NCBI GenBank assembly: GCA_014526335.1
Contig: JACTAT010000040.1
Span: 9,741,857 to 9,805,856, forward strand
Source of the DNA: Chrysaora quinquecirrha
Lineage: Eukaryota; Cnidaria; Scyphozoa; Semaeostomeae; Pelagiidae
Reading direction: 5' to 3'
DNA length: 64,000 nt
The notes beneath the pieces were generated by a model. It was not told the origin of the DNA. It saw nothing but the letters and a program-made list of their open reading frames with translations, and did no database searches. The position numbers were made by a program, and so were the translations under genes. Shown piece by piece: positions 20,445 through 34,000 of the stretch. The first letter of the stretch is position 1; each line of letters begins with the position of its first letter.

Positions 20445-23400
20445 ATACTAAACTACTTATCTAACTGCAAGTGACGGAAATCAGAGTGAGCATTCTTCAA
20501 TGGTAATTCAAAACATAGGACTGGAGAATCTGGGCATCGATCCCAGTACCTCTCGCATGCAAAGCGAGCGCTCTACCATCTGAGCTAATTCCCCAATACT
20601 ATATCATTTGACTAAGAGTAAGTGACAAACATTGAGTGACAGTTCTTTAGATGGTAATTCAAAACAGAGGACTGGAGAATCTGGGTATCGATCCCAGTAC
20701 CTCTCGCATGCTAAGCGAGCGCTCTACCATTTGAGCTAATTCCCCTGTACTATATCATTTGACTAAGGGTAAGTGACAAACATTTAGTGACAGTTCTTTA
20801 GATGGTAATTGAAAACAGAGGACTGGAGAATCTGGGTATCGATCCCAGTACCTCTCGCATGCTTAGCGAGCGCTCTTCCATTTGAGCTAATTCCCCTATA
20901 CTATATCATTTGTCTACGTGTAAGTGACAAAAGTTGAGTGACAGTTCTTTAGATGGAAATTCAAAACAGAAGACTGGAGAATCTGGGTATCGATCCCAGT
21001 ACCTCTAGCATGCTAAGAGAGCGCTCTTCCATTTGAGCTAACTTCCCTATACTATATCATTTGACTAAGGGTAAGTGACAAACATTTAGCGACAGTTCTT
21101 TAGATGGTAATTCAAAACAGAGGACTGGAGAATCTGGGTATCGATCCCAGTACCTCTCGCATGCTAAGCGAGCGCTCTACCATTTGAGCTAATTCCCTTT
21201 TACTATATAATTTGTCTACGTGTAAGTGATAAACGTTGAGTGACAGTACTCTAGATGGTTATTCAAAACAGAGGACTGGAGAATCTGGGTATCGATCCCA
21301 GTACCTCTCGCATGCAAAGCGAGCGCTCTACCATTTGAGCTAATTCCCCTATACTATATCATTTGACTAAGGGTAAGTGACAAACATTGAGTGACAGTTC
21401 TTTAGATGGTAATTCAAAACAGAAGAATGGAGAATCTAGGTATCGATCCCAGTACATCTCGCATGCAAAGCGAGCGCTCTACCATTTGAGCTAATTCCCA
21501 TATACTATATCATTTGACTAAGGGTAAGTGACAAACATTGAGTGACAGTTCTTTAGATGGTAATTCAAAACAGAGGACTGGAGAATCTGGGTATCGATCC
21601 CAGTACCTCTCGCATGCTAAGCGAGCGCTCTACCATTTGAGCTAATTCCCTATACTATATCATTTGTCTAAGGGTAAGTGACAAACATTGAGTGACAGTT
21701 CTTTAGATGGTAATTCAAAACAGAGGACTGGAGAATCTGGGTATCGATCCCAGTACCTCTCGCATGCAAAGCGAGCGCTCTACCATTTGAGCTAATTCCC
21801 TATACTATATCATTTGACTAAGGGTAAGTGACAAACATTGAGTGACAGTTCTTTAGATGGTAATTCAAAACAGAGGACTGGAGAATCTGGGTATCGATCC
21901 CAGTACCTCTCGCATGCAAAGCGAGCGCTCTACCATTTGAGCTAATTCCCCTATACTATATCATTTGACTAAGGGTAAGTGACAAACATTTAGTGACAGT
22001 TCTTTAGATGGTAATTAAAAACAGAGGACTGGAGAATCTGGATATCGATCCCAGTACCTCTCGCATGCAAAGCGAGCGCTCTACCATTTGAGCTAATTCC
22101 CCTATACTATATCATTTGACTAAGGGTAAGTGACAAACATTGAGTGACAGTTCTTTAGATGGTAATTCAAAACAAAGGACTGAAGAATCTGGGTATCGAT
22201 CCCAGTACCTCTCGCATGCTAAGCGAGCGCTCTACATTTGAGCTAATCCCCCTATACTATATCATTTGACTAAGGGTAAGTGACAAACATTTAGTGACAG
22301 TTCTTTAGATGGTAATTAAAAACAGAGGACTGGAGAGTCTGGGTATCGATCCCAGTACCTCTCGCATGCAAAGCGAGCGCTCTACCATTTGAGCTAATTC
22401 CCCTATACTATATCATTTGAATAAGGGTAAGTGACAAACATTTAGTGACAGTTCTTTAGATGGTAATTCAAAACAGAAGACTGGAGAATCTGGGTATCGA
22501 TCCCAGTACCTCTCGCATGCTAAGCGAGCGCTCTTCCATTTGAGCTAATTCCCCTATACTATATCATTTGTCTACGTGTAAGTGACAAAAGTTGAGTGAC
22601 AGTTCTTTAGATGGAAATTCAAAACAGAAGACTGGAGAATCTGGGTATCGATCCCAGTACCTCTAGCATGCTAAGCAAGCGCTCTTCCATTTGAGCTAAT
22701 TCCCCTATACTATATCATTTGACTAAGGGTAAGTGACAAACATTTAGTGACAGTTCTTTAGATGGTAATTGAAAACAGAGGACTGGAGAATCTGGGTATC
22801 GATCCCAGTACCTCTCGCATGCTAAGCGAGCGCTCTACCATTTGAGCTAATTCCCCTATACTATATCATTTGTCTACGTGTAAGTGACAAAAGTTGAGTG
22901 ACAGTTCTTTAGATGGAAATTCAAAACAGAAGACTGGAGAATCTGGGTATCGATCCCAGTACCTCTCGCATGCAAAGCGAGCGGTCTGCCATTTGAGCTA
23001 ATTCCCCAATACTATATCATTTGACTAAGGGTAAGTGACAAACATTGAGTGACAGTTCTTTAAATGGTAATTGAAAACAGAGGACTGGAGAATCTGGGTA
23101 TCGATCCCAGTACCTCTCGCATGCAAAGCGAGCGCTCTACCATTTGAGCTAATTCCCCTATACTATATCATTTGACTAAGGGTAAGTGACAAACATTGAG
23201 TGACAGTTCTTTAGATGGTAATTCAAAACAAAGGACTGGAGAATCTGGGTATCGATCCCAGTACCTCTCGCATGCTAAGCGAGCGCTCTACCATTTGAGC
23301 TAATCCCCCTATACTATATCATTTGACTAAGGGTAAGTGACAAACATTTAGTGACAGTTCTTTAGATGGTAATTAAAAACAGAGGACTGGAGAATCTGGG

Positions 23401-24285
23401 TATCGATCCCAGTACCTCTCGCATGCAAAGCGAGCGCTCTACCATTTGAGCTAATTCCTATATCATTTGACTAAGGGTAAGTGACAAACATTGAGTGACA
23501 GTTCTTTAGATGGTAATTGAAAACAGAGGACTGGAGAATCTGGGTATCGATCCCAGTACCTCTCGCATGCTAAGCGAGCGCTCTACCATTTGAGCTAATT
23601 CCCCTATACTATATCATTTGACTAAGGGTAAGTGACAAACATTGAGTGACAGTTCTTTAGATGGTAATTCACAACAGAAGACTGGAGAATCTGGGTATCG
23701 ATCCCAGTACCTCTCGCATGCAAAGCGAGCGGTCTGCCATTTGAGCTAATTCCCCAATACTATATCATTTGACTAAGGGTAAGTGACAAACATTGAGTGA
23801 CAGTTCTTTAAATGGTAATGGAAAACAGAGGACTGGAGAATCTGGGATTTCGATCCCAGTACCTCTCGCATGCAAAGCGAGCGCTCTACCATTTGAGCTA
23901 ATTCCCCTATACTATATCATTTGACTAAGGGTAGGTGACAAACATTGAGTGACAGTTCTTTAGATGGTAATTCAAAACAAAGGACTGGAGAATCTGGGTA
24001 TCGATCCCAGTACCTCTCGCATGCTAAGCGAGCGCTCTACCATTTGAGCTAATCTCCCTATACTATATCATTTGACTAAGGGTAAGTGACAAACATTTAG
24101 TGACAGTTCTTTAGATGGTAATTAAAAACAGAGGACTGGAGAATCTGGGTATCGATCCCAGTACCTCTCGCATGCAAAGCGAGCGCTCTACCATTTGAGC
24201 TAATTCCCTATACTATATCATTTGACTAAGGTAAGTGACAAACATTGAGTGACAGTTCTTTAGATGGTAATTCAAAACAGAGGAC

Positions 24286-24320
24286 TGGAGAATCTGGGTA
24301 TCGATCCCAGTACAGAGGAC
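24286..24320 (-). pseudogene. Duplicated tRNA 3' fragment (T arm only)
   Basis: About 35 bp covering the acceptor 3' strand and T arm are duplicated directly in front of the complete AGC gene at 24321. The complete gene is therefore followed by a second T arm in the downstream direction and its usual terminator is pushed away. Confidence 0.85.
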
Positions 24321-24620
24321 TGGAGAATCTGGGTATCGATCCCAGTACCTCTCGCATGCTAAGCGAGCGCTCTACCATTTGAGCTAATTCCCTATACTAT
24401 ATCATTTGACTAAGGGTAAGTGACAAACATTGAGTGACAGTTCTTTAGATGGTAATTCAAAACAGAGGACTGGAGAATCTGGGTATCGATCCCAGTACCT
24501 CTCGCATGCAAAGCGAGCGCTCTACCATTTGAGCTAATTCCCTATACTATATCATTTGACTAAGGGTAAGTGACAAACATTGAGTGACAGTTCTTTAGAT
24601 GGTAATTCAAAACAGAGGAC

Positions 24621-24693
24621 TGGAGAATCTGGGTATCGATCCCAGTACCTCTCGCATGCTAAGCGAGCGCTCTACCATTTGAGCTAATTCCCC
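24621..24693 (-). tRNA. tRNA-Ala(AGC), type example
   Basis: A full cloverleaf with anticodon loop TTAGCAT (AGC; A34 is normally modified to inosine and reads GCU, GCC and GCA). G3.U70, A73, intact D, anticodon and T stems, box A TAGCTCAAATGG. TTTT lies 8 nt past A73. The spacer is family A. Confidence 0.94.
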
Positions 24694-24771
24694 TATACTA
24701 TATCATTTGACTAAGGGTAAGTGACAAACATTGAGTGACAGTTCTTTAGATGGTAATTCAAAACAGAGGAC

Positions 24772-24844
24772 TGGAGAATCTGGGTATCGATCCCAGTACC
24801 TCTCGCATGCAAAGCGAGCGCTCTACCATTTGAGCTAATTCCCC
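24772..24844 (-). tRNA. tRNA-Ala(UGC), type example
   Basis: Identical body to the AGC example at 24621 except base 34 (loop TTTGCAT, anticodon UGC, reads GCA and GCG). All stems pair. UGC is the most frequent type in the array. Confidence 0.94.
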
Positions 24845-25073
24845 TATACTATATCATTTGACTAAGGGTAAGTGACAAACATTGAGTGACAGTTCTTTAG
24901 ATGGTAATTCAAAACAGAGGACTGGAGAATCTGGGCATCGATCCCAGTACCTCTCGCATGCAAAGCGAGCGCTCTACCATTTGAGCTAATTCCCCTATAC
25001 TAAACTACTTATCTAACTGCAAGTGACGGAAATCAGAGTGAGCATTCTTCAATGGTAATTCAAAACATAGGAC

Positions 25074-28000
25074 TGGAGAATCTGGGCATCGATCCCAGTA
25101 CCTCTCGCATGCAAAGCGAGCGCTCTACAATCTGAGCTAATTCCCCTATACTATATCAATTGACTAAGGGTAAGTGACAAACATTGAGTGACAGTTCTTT
25201 AGATGGTAATTCAAAACAGAGGACTGGAGAATCTGGGTATCGATCCCAGTACCTCTCGCATGCGAAGCGAGCGCTCTACCATTTGAGCTAATTCCCTATA
25301 CTATATCATTTGACTAAGGGTAAGTGACAAACATTGAGTGACAGTTCTTTAGATGGTAATTCAAAACAGAGGACTGGAGAATCTGGGCATCGATCCCAGT
25401 ACCTCTCGCATGCAAGCGAGCGCTCTACCATTTGAGCTAATTCCCTATACTAAATCACTTATCTAACTGCAAGTGACAAACATCAGAGTGACAGTTCTTT
25501 AGATGGTAATTCAAAACAGAGGACTGGAGAATCTGGGTATCGATCCCAGTACCTCTCGCATGCAAAGCGAGCGCTCTACCATTTGAGCTAATTCCCCAAT
25601 ACTATATCATTTGACTAAGAGTAAGTGACAAACATTGAGTGACAGTTCTTTAGATGGTAATTCAAAACAGAGGACTGGAGAATCTGGGTATCGATCCCAG
25701 TACCTCTCGCATGCTAAGCGAGCGCTCTACCATTTGAGCTAATTCCCCTGTACTATATCATTTGACTAAGGATAAGTGACAAACATTGAGTGACAGTTCT
25801 TTAGATGGTAATTCAAAACAGAGGACTGGAGAATCTGGGTATCGATCCCAGTACCGATCGCATGCTAAGCGAGCGCTCTACCATCTGAGCTAGTTCCCCA
25901 ATACTATATCATTTCACTTAGGGTAAGTGACAAACATTTAGTGACAGTTCTTTAGATGGTAATTGAAAAAAGAGGACTGGAGAATCTTGGTATCGATCCC
26001 AGTACCTCTCGCATGCTAAGCGAGCGCTCTACCATTTGAGATAATTCCCTATACTATATCATTTATCTAACTGCAAGTGACAAACATTGAGTGACAGTTC
26101 TTTAGATGGTAATTCAAAACATAGGACTGGAGAATCTGGGCATCGATCCCAGTACCTCTCGCATGCAAAGGGAGCGCTCTACCATTTGAGCTTATTCCTC
26201 AATACTATATCATTTCACTTAGGGTAAGTGACAAACATTGAGTGACAGTTCTTTAGATGGTAATTAAAAACAGAAAACTGGAGAATCTGGGCATCGATCC
26301 CAATACCTCTCGCATGCTAAGCGAGCGCTCTACCATTTGAGCTAATTCCCCTATACTATACCATTTGATTAAGGGTAAGTGACAAACATTGAGTGACAGT
26401 TCTTTAGATGGTAATTAAAAACAGAAAACTGGAGAATCTGGGTATCGATCCCAGTACCTCTCGCATGCTAAGCTAGCGCTCTACCATTTGAGCTAATTCC
26501 CCTATACTATATCATTTGATTAAGGGTAAGTGACAAACATTGAGTGACAGTTCTTTAGATGGTAATTAAAAACAGAAAACTGGAGAATCTGGGTATCGAT
26601 CCCAGTACCTCTCGCATGCAAAGCGAGCGCTCTACCATTTGAGCTAATTCCCCTATACTAAACTACTTATCTAACTGCAAGTGACGGAAATCAGAGTGAC
26701 AGTTCTTCAGATGGTAATTCAAAACATAGGACTGGAGAATCTGGGCATCGATCCCAGTACCTCTCGCATGCAAAGCGAGCGCTCTACCATCTGAGCTAAT
26801 TCCCCAATACTATATCATTTGACTAAGAGTAAGTGACAAACATTGAGTGACAGTTCTTTAGATGGTAATTAAAAACAGAAAACTGGAGAATCTGGGTATC
26901 GATCCCAGTACCTCTCGCATGCAAAGCGAGCGCTCTACCATCTGAGCTAATTCCCCTATACTAAATTACCTATCTAACTGCAAGTGACAAAATCAGAGTG
27001 ACAGTTCTTTAGATGGTAATTCAAAACAGAGGACTGGAGAATCTGGGCATCGATCCCAGTACCTCTCGCATGCAAAGCGAGCGCTCTACCATTTGAGCTA
27101 ATTCCCCTATACTATATCATTTCACTAAGGGTAAGTGACAAACGTTGAGTGACAGTTCTTTAGATGGTAATTCAAAACAGAGGACTGGAGAATCTGGGTA
27201 TCGATCCCAGTACCTCTCGCATGCTAAGCGAGCGCTCTACCATTTGAGCTAATTCCCTATACTATATCATTTGACTAAGGGTAAGTGACAAACATTTGAG
27301 TGACAGTTCTTTAGATGGTAATTCAAAACAGAGGACTGGAGAATCTGGGTATCGATCCCAGTACCTCTCGCATGCAAAGCGAGCGCTCTACCATTTGAGC
27401 TAATTCCCTATACTATATCATTTGACTAAGGGTAAGTGACAAACATTGAGTGACAGTTCTTTAGATGGTAATTCAAAACAGAGGACTGGAGAATCTGGGT
27501 ATCGATCCCAGTACCTCTCGCATGCAAAGCGAGCGCTCTACCATTTGAGCTAATTCCCTATACTATATCATTTGACTAAGGGTAAGTGACAAACGTTGAG
27601 TGACAGTTCTTTAGATGGTAATTCAAAACAGAGGACTGGAGAATCTGGGTATCGATCCCAGTACCTCTCGCATGCTAAGCGAGCGCTCTACCATTTGAGC
27701 TAATTCCCCTATACTATATCATTTGACTAAGGGTAAGTGACAAACATTGAGTGACAGTTCTTTAGATGGTAATTCAAAACAGAGGACTGGAGAATCTGGG
27801 TATCGATCCCAGTACCTCTCGCATGCAAAGCAAGCGCTCTGCCATTTGAGCTAATTCCTCAATACTATATCATTTGACTAAGGGTAAGTGAGAAACATTG
27901 AGTGACAGTTCTTTAGATGGTAATTCAAAACAGAGGACTGGAGAATCTGGGTATCGATCCCAGTACCTCTCGCATGCTAAGCGAGCGCTCTACCATTTGA

Positions 28001-31000
28001 GCTAATTCCTATATCATTTGACTAAGGGTAAGTGACAAACATTGAGTGACAGTTCTTTAGATGGTAATTCAAAACAGAGGACTGGAGAATCTGGGTATCG
28101 ATCCCAGTACCTCTCGCATGCTAAGCGAGCGCTCTACCATTTGAGCTAATTCCCCTATACTATATCATTTGACTAAGGGTAAGTGACAAACATTGAGTGA
28201 CAGTTCTTTAGATGGTAATTCAAAACAGAGGACTGGAGAATCTGGGTATCGATCCCAGTACCTCTCGCATGCAAAGCGAGCGCTCTACCATTTGAGCTAA
28301 TTCCCTATACTATATCATTTGACTAAGGGTAAGTGACAAACATTGAGTGACAGTTCTTTAGATGGTAATTCAAAACAGAGGACTGGAGAATCTGGGTATC
28401 GATCCCAGTACCTCTCGCATGCAAAGCGAGCGCTCTACCATTTGAGCTAATTCCCCTATACTATATCATTTCACTAAGGGTAAGTGACAAACGTTGAGTG
28501 ACAGTTCTTTAGATGGTAATTCAAAACAGAGGACTGGAGAATCTGGGTATCGATCCCAGTACCTCTCGCATGCTAAGCGAGCGCTCTACCATTTGAGCTA
28601 ATTCCCCTATACTATATCATTTGACTAAGGGTAAGTGACAAACATTGAGTGACAGTTCTTTAGATGGTAATTCAAAACAGAGGACTGGAGAATCTGGGTA
28701 TCGATCCCAGTACCTCTCGCATGCAAAGCGAGCGCTCTGCCATTTGAGCTAATTCCCAATACTATATCATTTGACTAAGGGTAAGTGACAAACATTGAGT
28801 GACAGTTCTTTAGATGGTAATTCAAAATAGAGGACTGGAGAATCTGGGTATGGATCCCAGTACCTCTCGCATGCTAAGCGAGCGCTCTACCATTTGAGCT
28901 AATTCCCTATACTATATCATTTGACTAAGGGTAAGTGACAAACATTGAGTGACAGTTCTTTAGATTTTAATTAAAAACAGAAAACTGGAGAATCTGGGTA
29001 TCGATCCCAGTACCTCTCGCATGCAAAGCGAGCGGTCTACCATTTGAGCTAATTCCTCAATACTATATCATTTGACTAAGGGTAAGTGACAAACATTGAG
29101 TGACAGTTCTTTAGATGGTAATTCAAAACAGAGGACTGGAGAATCTGGGTATCGATCCCAGTACCTCTCGCATGCTAAGCGAGCGCTCTACCATTTGAGC
29201 TAATTCCCTATACTATATCATTTGACTAAGGGTAAGTGACAAACATTGAGTGACAGTTCTTTAGATGGTAATTCAAAACAGAGGACTGGAGAATCTGGGT
29301 ATCGATCCCAGTACCTCTCGCATGCAAAGCGAGCGCTCTACCATTTGAGCTAATTCCCTATACTATATCATTTATCTAACTGTAAGTGACAAACATTGAG
29401 TGACAGTTCTTTAGATGGTAATTCAAAACAGAGGACTGGAGAATCTGGGCATCGATCCCAGTACCTCTCGCATGCAAAGCGAGCGCTCTACCATTTGAGC
29501 TAATTCCCTATACTATATCATTTATCTAACTGCAAGTGACAAACAGAGTGACAGTTCTTTAGATGGTAATTCAAAACAGAGGACTGGAGAATCTGGGCAT
29601 CGATCCCAGTACCTCTCGCATGCAAAGCGAGCGCTCTACCATTTGAGCTAATTCCCTATACTAAATTACTTATCTAACTGCAAGTGACAAACATTGAGTG
29701 ACAGTTCTTCAGATGGTAATTCAAAACATAGGACTGGAGAATCTGGGCATCGATCCCAGTACCTCTCGCATGCAAAGCGAGCGCTCTACCATTTGAGCTA
29801 ATTCCTCAATACTATATCATTTGACTAAGGGTAAGTGACAAACATTGAGTGACAGTTCTTTAGATGGTAATTCAAAACAGAGGACTGGAGAATCTGGGTA
29901 TCGATCCCAGTACCTTTCGCATGCTAAGCGAGCGCTCTACCATTTGAGCTAATTCCCCTATACTATATCAATTGACTAAGGGTAAGTGACAAACATTGAG
30001 TGACAGTTCTTTAGATGGTAATTCAAAACAGAGGACTGGAGAATCTGGGTATGGATCCCAGTACCTCTCGCATGCTAAGCGAGCGCTCTACCATTTGAGC
30101 TAATTCCCCTATACTATATCATTTGACTAAGGGTAAGTGACAAACATTGAGTGACAGTTCTTTAGATGGTAATTCAAAACAGAGGACTGGAGAATCTGGG
30201 TATCGATCCCAGTACCTCTCGCATGCAAAGCGAGCGCTCTACCATTTGAGCTAATTCCTCAATACTATATCATTTGACTAAGGGTAAGTGACAAACGTTG
30301 AGTGACAGTTCTTTAGATGGTAATTCAAAACAGAGGACTGGAAAATCTGGGTATCGATCCAAGTACCTCTCGCATGCAAAGCGAGTGCTCTGCCATTTGA
30401 GCTAATCCCCCTATACTATATCATTCGACTAAGAGTAAGTGACAAACATTGAGTGACAGTTCTTTAGATGGTAATTCAAAACAGAGGACTGGAGAATCTG
30501 GGTATCGATCCCAGTACCTCCCGCATGCAAAGCGAGCGCTCTACCGTTTGAGCTAGTTCCCCAATACTATATCATTTCACTTAGGGTAAGTGACAAACAT
30601 TGAGTGAGAGTTCTTTAGATGGTAATTCAAGAGGACTGGAGAATCTCGGTATCGATCCCAGTACCTCTCGCATGCAAAGCGAGCGGTCTACCATTTGAGC
30701 TGATTCCCCTTTACTATATCATTTGCCTAAGGGTAAGTGACAAACGTTGAATGACAGTTCTTTAGATGATAATTCAAAACAGAGGACTGGAGAATCTGGG
30801 TATCGATCCCAGTACCTCTCGCATGCAAAGCGAGCGGTCTACCATTTGAGCTAATTCCCCTATACTATATCAATTGACTAAGGGTAAGTGACAAACGTTG
30901 AGTGACAGTTCTTTAGATGGTAATTCAAAACAGAGGACTGGAGAATCTGGGTATCGATCCCAGTACCTCTCGCATGCGAAGCGAGCGCTCTACCATTTCA

Positions 31001-31011
31001 GTTAATTCCCC
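25074..31011 (-). tRNA. tRNA-Ala cluster, block 4 (40 units)
   Basis: UGC: 25074, 25525, 26128, 26581, 26733, 26884, 27035, 27337, 27487, 27788, 28234, 28384, 28686, 28986, 29287, 29437, 29585, 29735, 30188, 30339, 30490, 30637, 30788. AGC: 25676, 25827, 25978, 26279, 26430, 27186, 27637, 27939, 28083, 28535, 28836, 29137, 29886, 30037. CGC: 25225, 30939. Loop-deleted: 25375. Hybrid A/B spacers appear near 26050, 29370 and 29520. Many 5' ends read TTCCC in place of TTCCCC, so G1 is missing. 30339 has G4.U69 as well as G3.U70. Confidence 0.9.
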
Positions 31012-31088
31012 TATACTAAATTACTTATATAACTGAAAGTGACAAACATTGAGTGACAGTTCTTTAATGGTAATTCAAAACAGAGGAC

Positions 31089-34000
31089 TGGAGAATCTGG
31101 GCATCGATCCCAGTACCTCTCGCATGCAAGCGAGCGCTCTACCATTTGAGCTAATTCCCTATACTATATCATTTGATCTAACTGTAAGTGACAAACATTG
31201 AGTGACAGTTCTTTAGATGGTAATTCAAAACAGAGGACTGGAGAATCTGGGTATCGATCCCAGTACCTCTCGCATGCAAAGCGAGCGCTCTACCATCTGA
31301 GCTAATTCCCCAATACTATATCATTTGACTAAGAGTAAGTGACAAACATTGAGTGACAGTTCTTTAGATGGTAATTCAAAACAGAGGACTGGAGAATCTG
31401 GGTATCGATCCCAGTACCTCTCGCATGCTAAGCGAGCGCTCTACCATTTGAGCTAATTCCCCTGTACTATATCATTTGACTAAGGGTAAGTGACAAACAT
31501 TGAGTGACAGTTCTTTAGATGGTAATTCAAAACAGAGGACTGGAGAATCTGGGTATCGATCCCAGTACCGCTCGCATGCTAAGCGAGCGCTCTACCATCT
31601 GAGCTAGTTCCCCAATACTATATCATTTCACTTAGGGTAAGTGACAAACATTGAGTGACAGTTCTTTAGATGGTAATTCAAAACAGAGGACTGGAGAATC
31701 TGGGTATCGATCCCAGTACCTCTCGCATGCTAAGCGAGCGCTCTACCATTTGAGATAATTCCCCTATACTAAATTACTTATCTAACTGCAAGTGACGGAA
31801 ATCAGAGTGACAGTTCTTCAGATGGTAATTCAAAACAGAGGACTGGAGAATCTGGGCATCGATCCCAGTACCTCTCGCATGCAAAGCGAGCGCTCTACCA
31901 TTTGAGCTAATTCCCTATACTATATCATTTATCTAACTGCAAGTGACAAATCAGAGTGACAGTTCTTTAGATGGTAATTCAAAACAGAGGACTGGAGAAT
32001 CTGGGCATCGATCCCAGTACCTCTCGCATGCAAAGCGAGCGCTCTACCATTTGAGCTAATTCCTCAATACTATATCATTTGACTAAGGGTAAGTGACAAA
32101 CATTGAGTGACAGTTCTTTAGATGGTAATTCAAAACAGAGGACTGGAGAATCTGGGTATCGATCCCAGTACCTCTCGCATGCTAAGCGAGCGCTCTACCA
32201 TTTGAGCTAATTCCCCTATACTATATCATTTGACTAAGGGTAAGTGACAAACATTGAGTGACAGTTCTTTAGATGGTAATTCAAAACAGAGGACTGGAGA
32301 ATCTGGGTATCGATCCCAGTACCTCTCGCATGCAAAGCGAGCGCTCTGCCATTTGAGCTAATTCCTCAATACTATATCATTTGACTAAGGGTAAGTGACA
32401 AACATTGAGTGACAGTTCTTTAGATGGTAATTCAAAACAGAGGACTGGAGAATCTGGGTATCGATCCCAGTACCTCTCGCATGCTAAGCGAGCGCTCTAC
32501 CATTTGAGCTAATTCCCCTATACTATATCATTTGACTAAGGGTAAGTGACAAACATTGAGTGACAGTTCTTTAGATGGTAATTCAAAACAGAAAACTGGA
32601 GAATCTGGGTATCGATCCCAGTACCTCTCGCATGCAAAGCGAGCGCTCTACCATTTGAGCTAATTCCTCAATACTATATCATTTGACTAAGGGTAAGTGA
32701 TAAACGTTGAGTGACAGTTCTTTAGATGGTAATTCAAAACAGAGGACTGGAAAATCTGGGTATCGATCCAAGTACCTCTCGCATGCAAAGCGAGTGCTCT
32801 GCCATTTGAGCTAATCCCCCTATACTATATCATTCGACTAAGAGTAAGTGACAAACATTGAGTGACAGTTCTTTAGATGGTAATTCAAAACAGAGGACTG
32901 GAGAATCTGGGTATCGATCCCAGTACCTCTCGCATGCAAAGCGAGCGCTCTACCATTTGAGCTAATTCCCCAATACTATATCATTTGACTAAGGGTAAGT
33001 GACAAACATTGAGTGACAGTTCTTTAGATGGTAATTCAAAACAGAGGACTGGAGAATCTGGGTATCGATCCCAGTACCTCTCGCATGCAAAGCGAGCGCT
33101 CTACCATTTGAGCTAATTCCCCAATACTATATCATTTGACTAAGGGTAAGTGACAAACATTGAGTGACAGTTCTTTAGATGGTAATTAAAAACAGAGGAC
33201 TGGAGAATCTGGGTATCGATCCCAGTACCTCTCGCATGCAAAGCGAGCGCTCTACCATTTGAGCTAATTCCCTATACTATATCATTTGACTAAGGGTAAG
33301 TGACAAACGTTGAGTGACAGTTCTTTAGATGGTAATTCAAAACAGAGGACTGGAAAATCTGGGTATCGATCCAAGTACCTCTCGCATGCAAAGCGAGTGC
33401 TCTGCCATTTGAGCTAATTCCCTATACTATATCATTTGACTAAGGGTAAGTGACAAACGTTGAGTGACAGTTCTTTAGATGGTAATTCAAAACAGAGGAC
33501 TGGAGAATCTGGGTATCGATCCCAGTACCTCTCGCATGCAAAGCGAGCGCTCTACCATTTGAGCTAATTCCCTATACTATATCATTTATATAACTGAAAG
33601 TGACAAACATCAGAGTGACAGTTCTTCAGATGGTAATTCAAAACAGAGGACTGGAGAATCTGGGCATCGATCCCAGTACCTCTCGCATGCAAGCGAGCGC
33701 TCTACCATTTGAGCTAATTCCCTATACTATATCATTTATCTAACTGCAAGTGACAAACATTGAGTGACAGTTCTTTAGATGGTAATTAAAAACAGAAAAC
33801 TGGAGAATCTGGGCATCGATCCCAGTACCTCTCGCATGCAAAGCGAGCGCTCTACCATCTGAGCTAATTCCCCAATACTATATCATTTGACTAAGAGTAA
33901 GTGACAAACATTGAGTGACAGTTCTTTAGATGGTAATTCAAAACAGAGGACTGGAGAATCTGGGTATCGATCCCAGTACCTCTCGCATGCTAAGCGAGCG

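Larger units (their letters stand above)
20522..24995 (-). tRNA. tRNA-Ala cluster, block 3 (30 genes plus one fragment)
   Basis: UGC: 20522, 21277, 21428, 21729, 21879, 22030, 22331, 22935, 23086, 23388, 23683, 23834, 24137, 24471, 24772, 24923. AGC: 20673, 20824, 20975, 21126, 21579, 22181, 22482, 22633, 22784, 23237, 23532, 23986, 24321, 24621. Spacers are almost all family A. The five-gene pattern UGC-UGC-AGC-UGC-AGC from 22935 is repeated from 23683, both copies starting with the rare GGTCTGCC D-arm variant. 20975 and 22633 share CTAG in the anticodon stem, and their neighbours match, which marks a second duplication 1.66 kb apart. 20824 has U33 changed to A. Confidence 0.9.
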
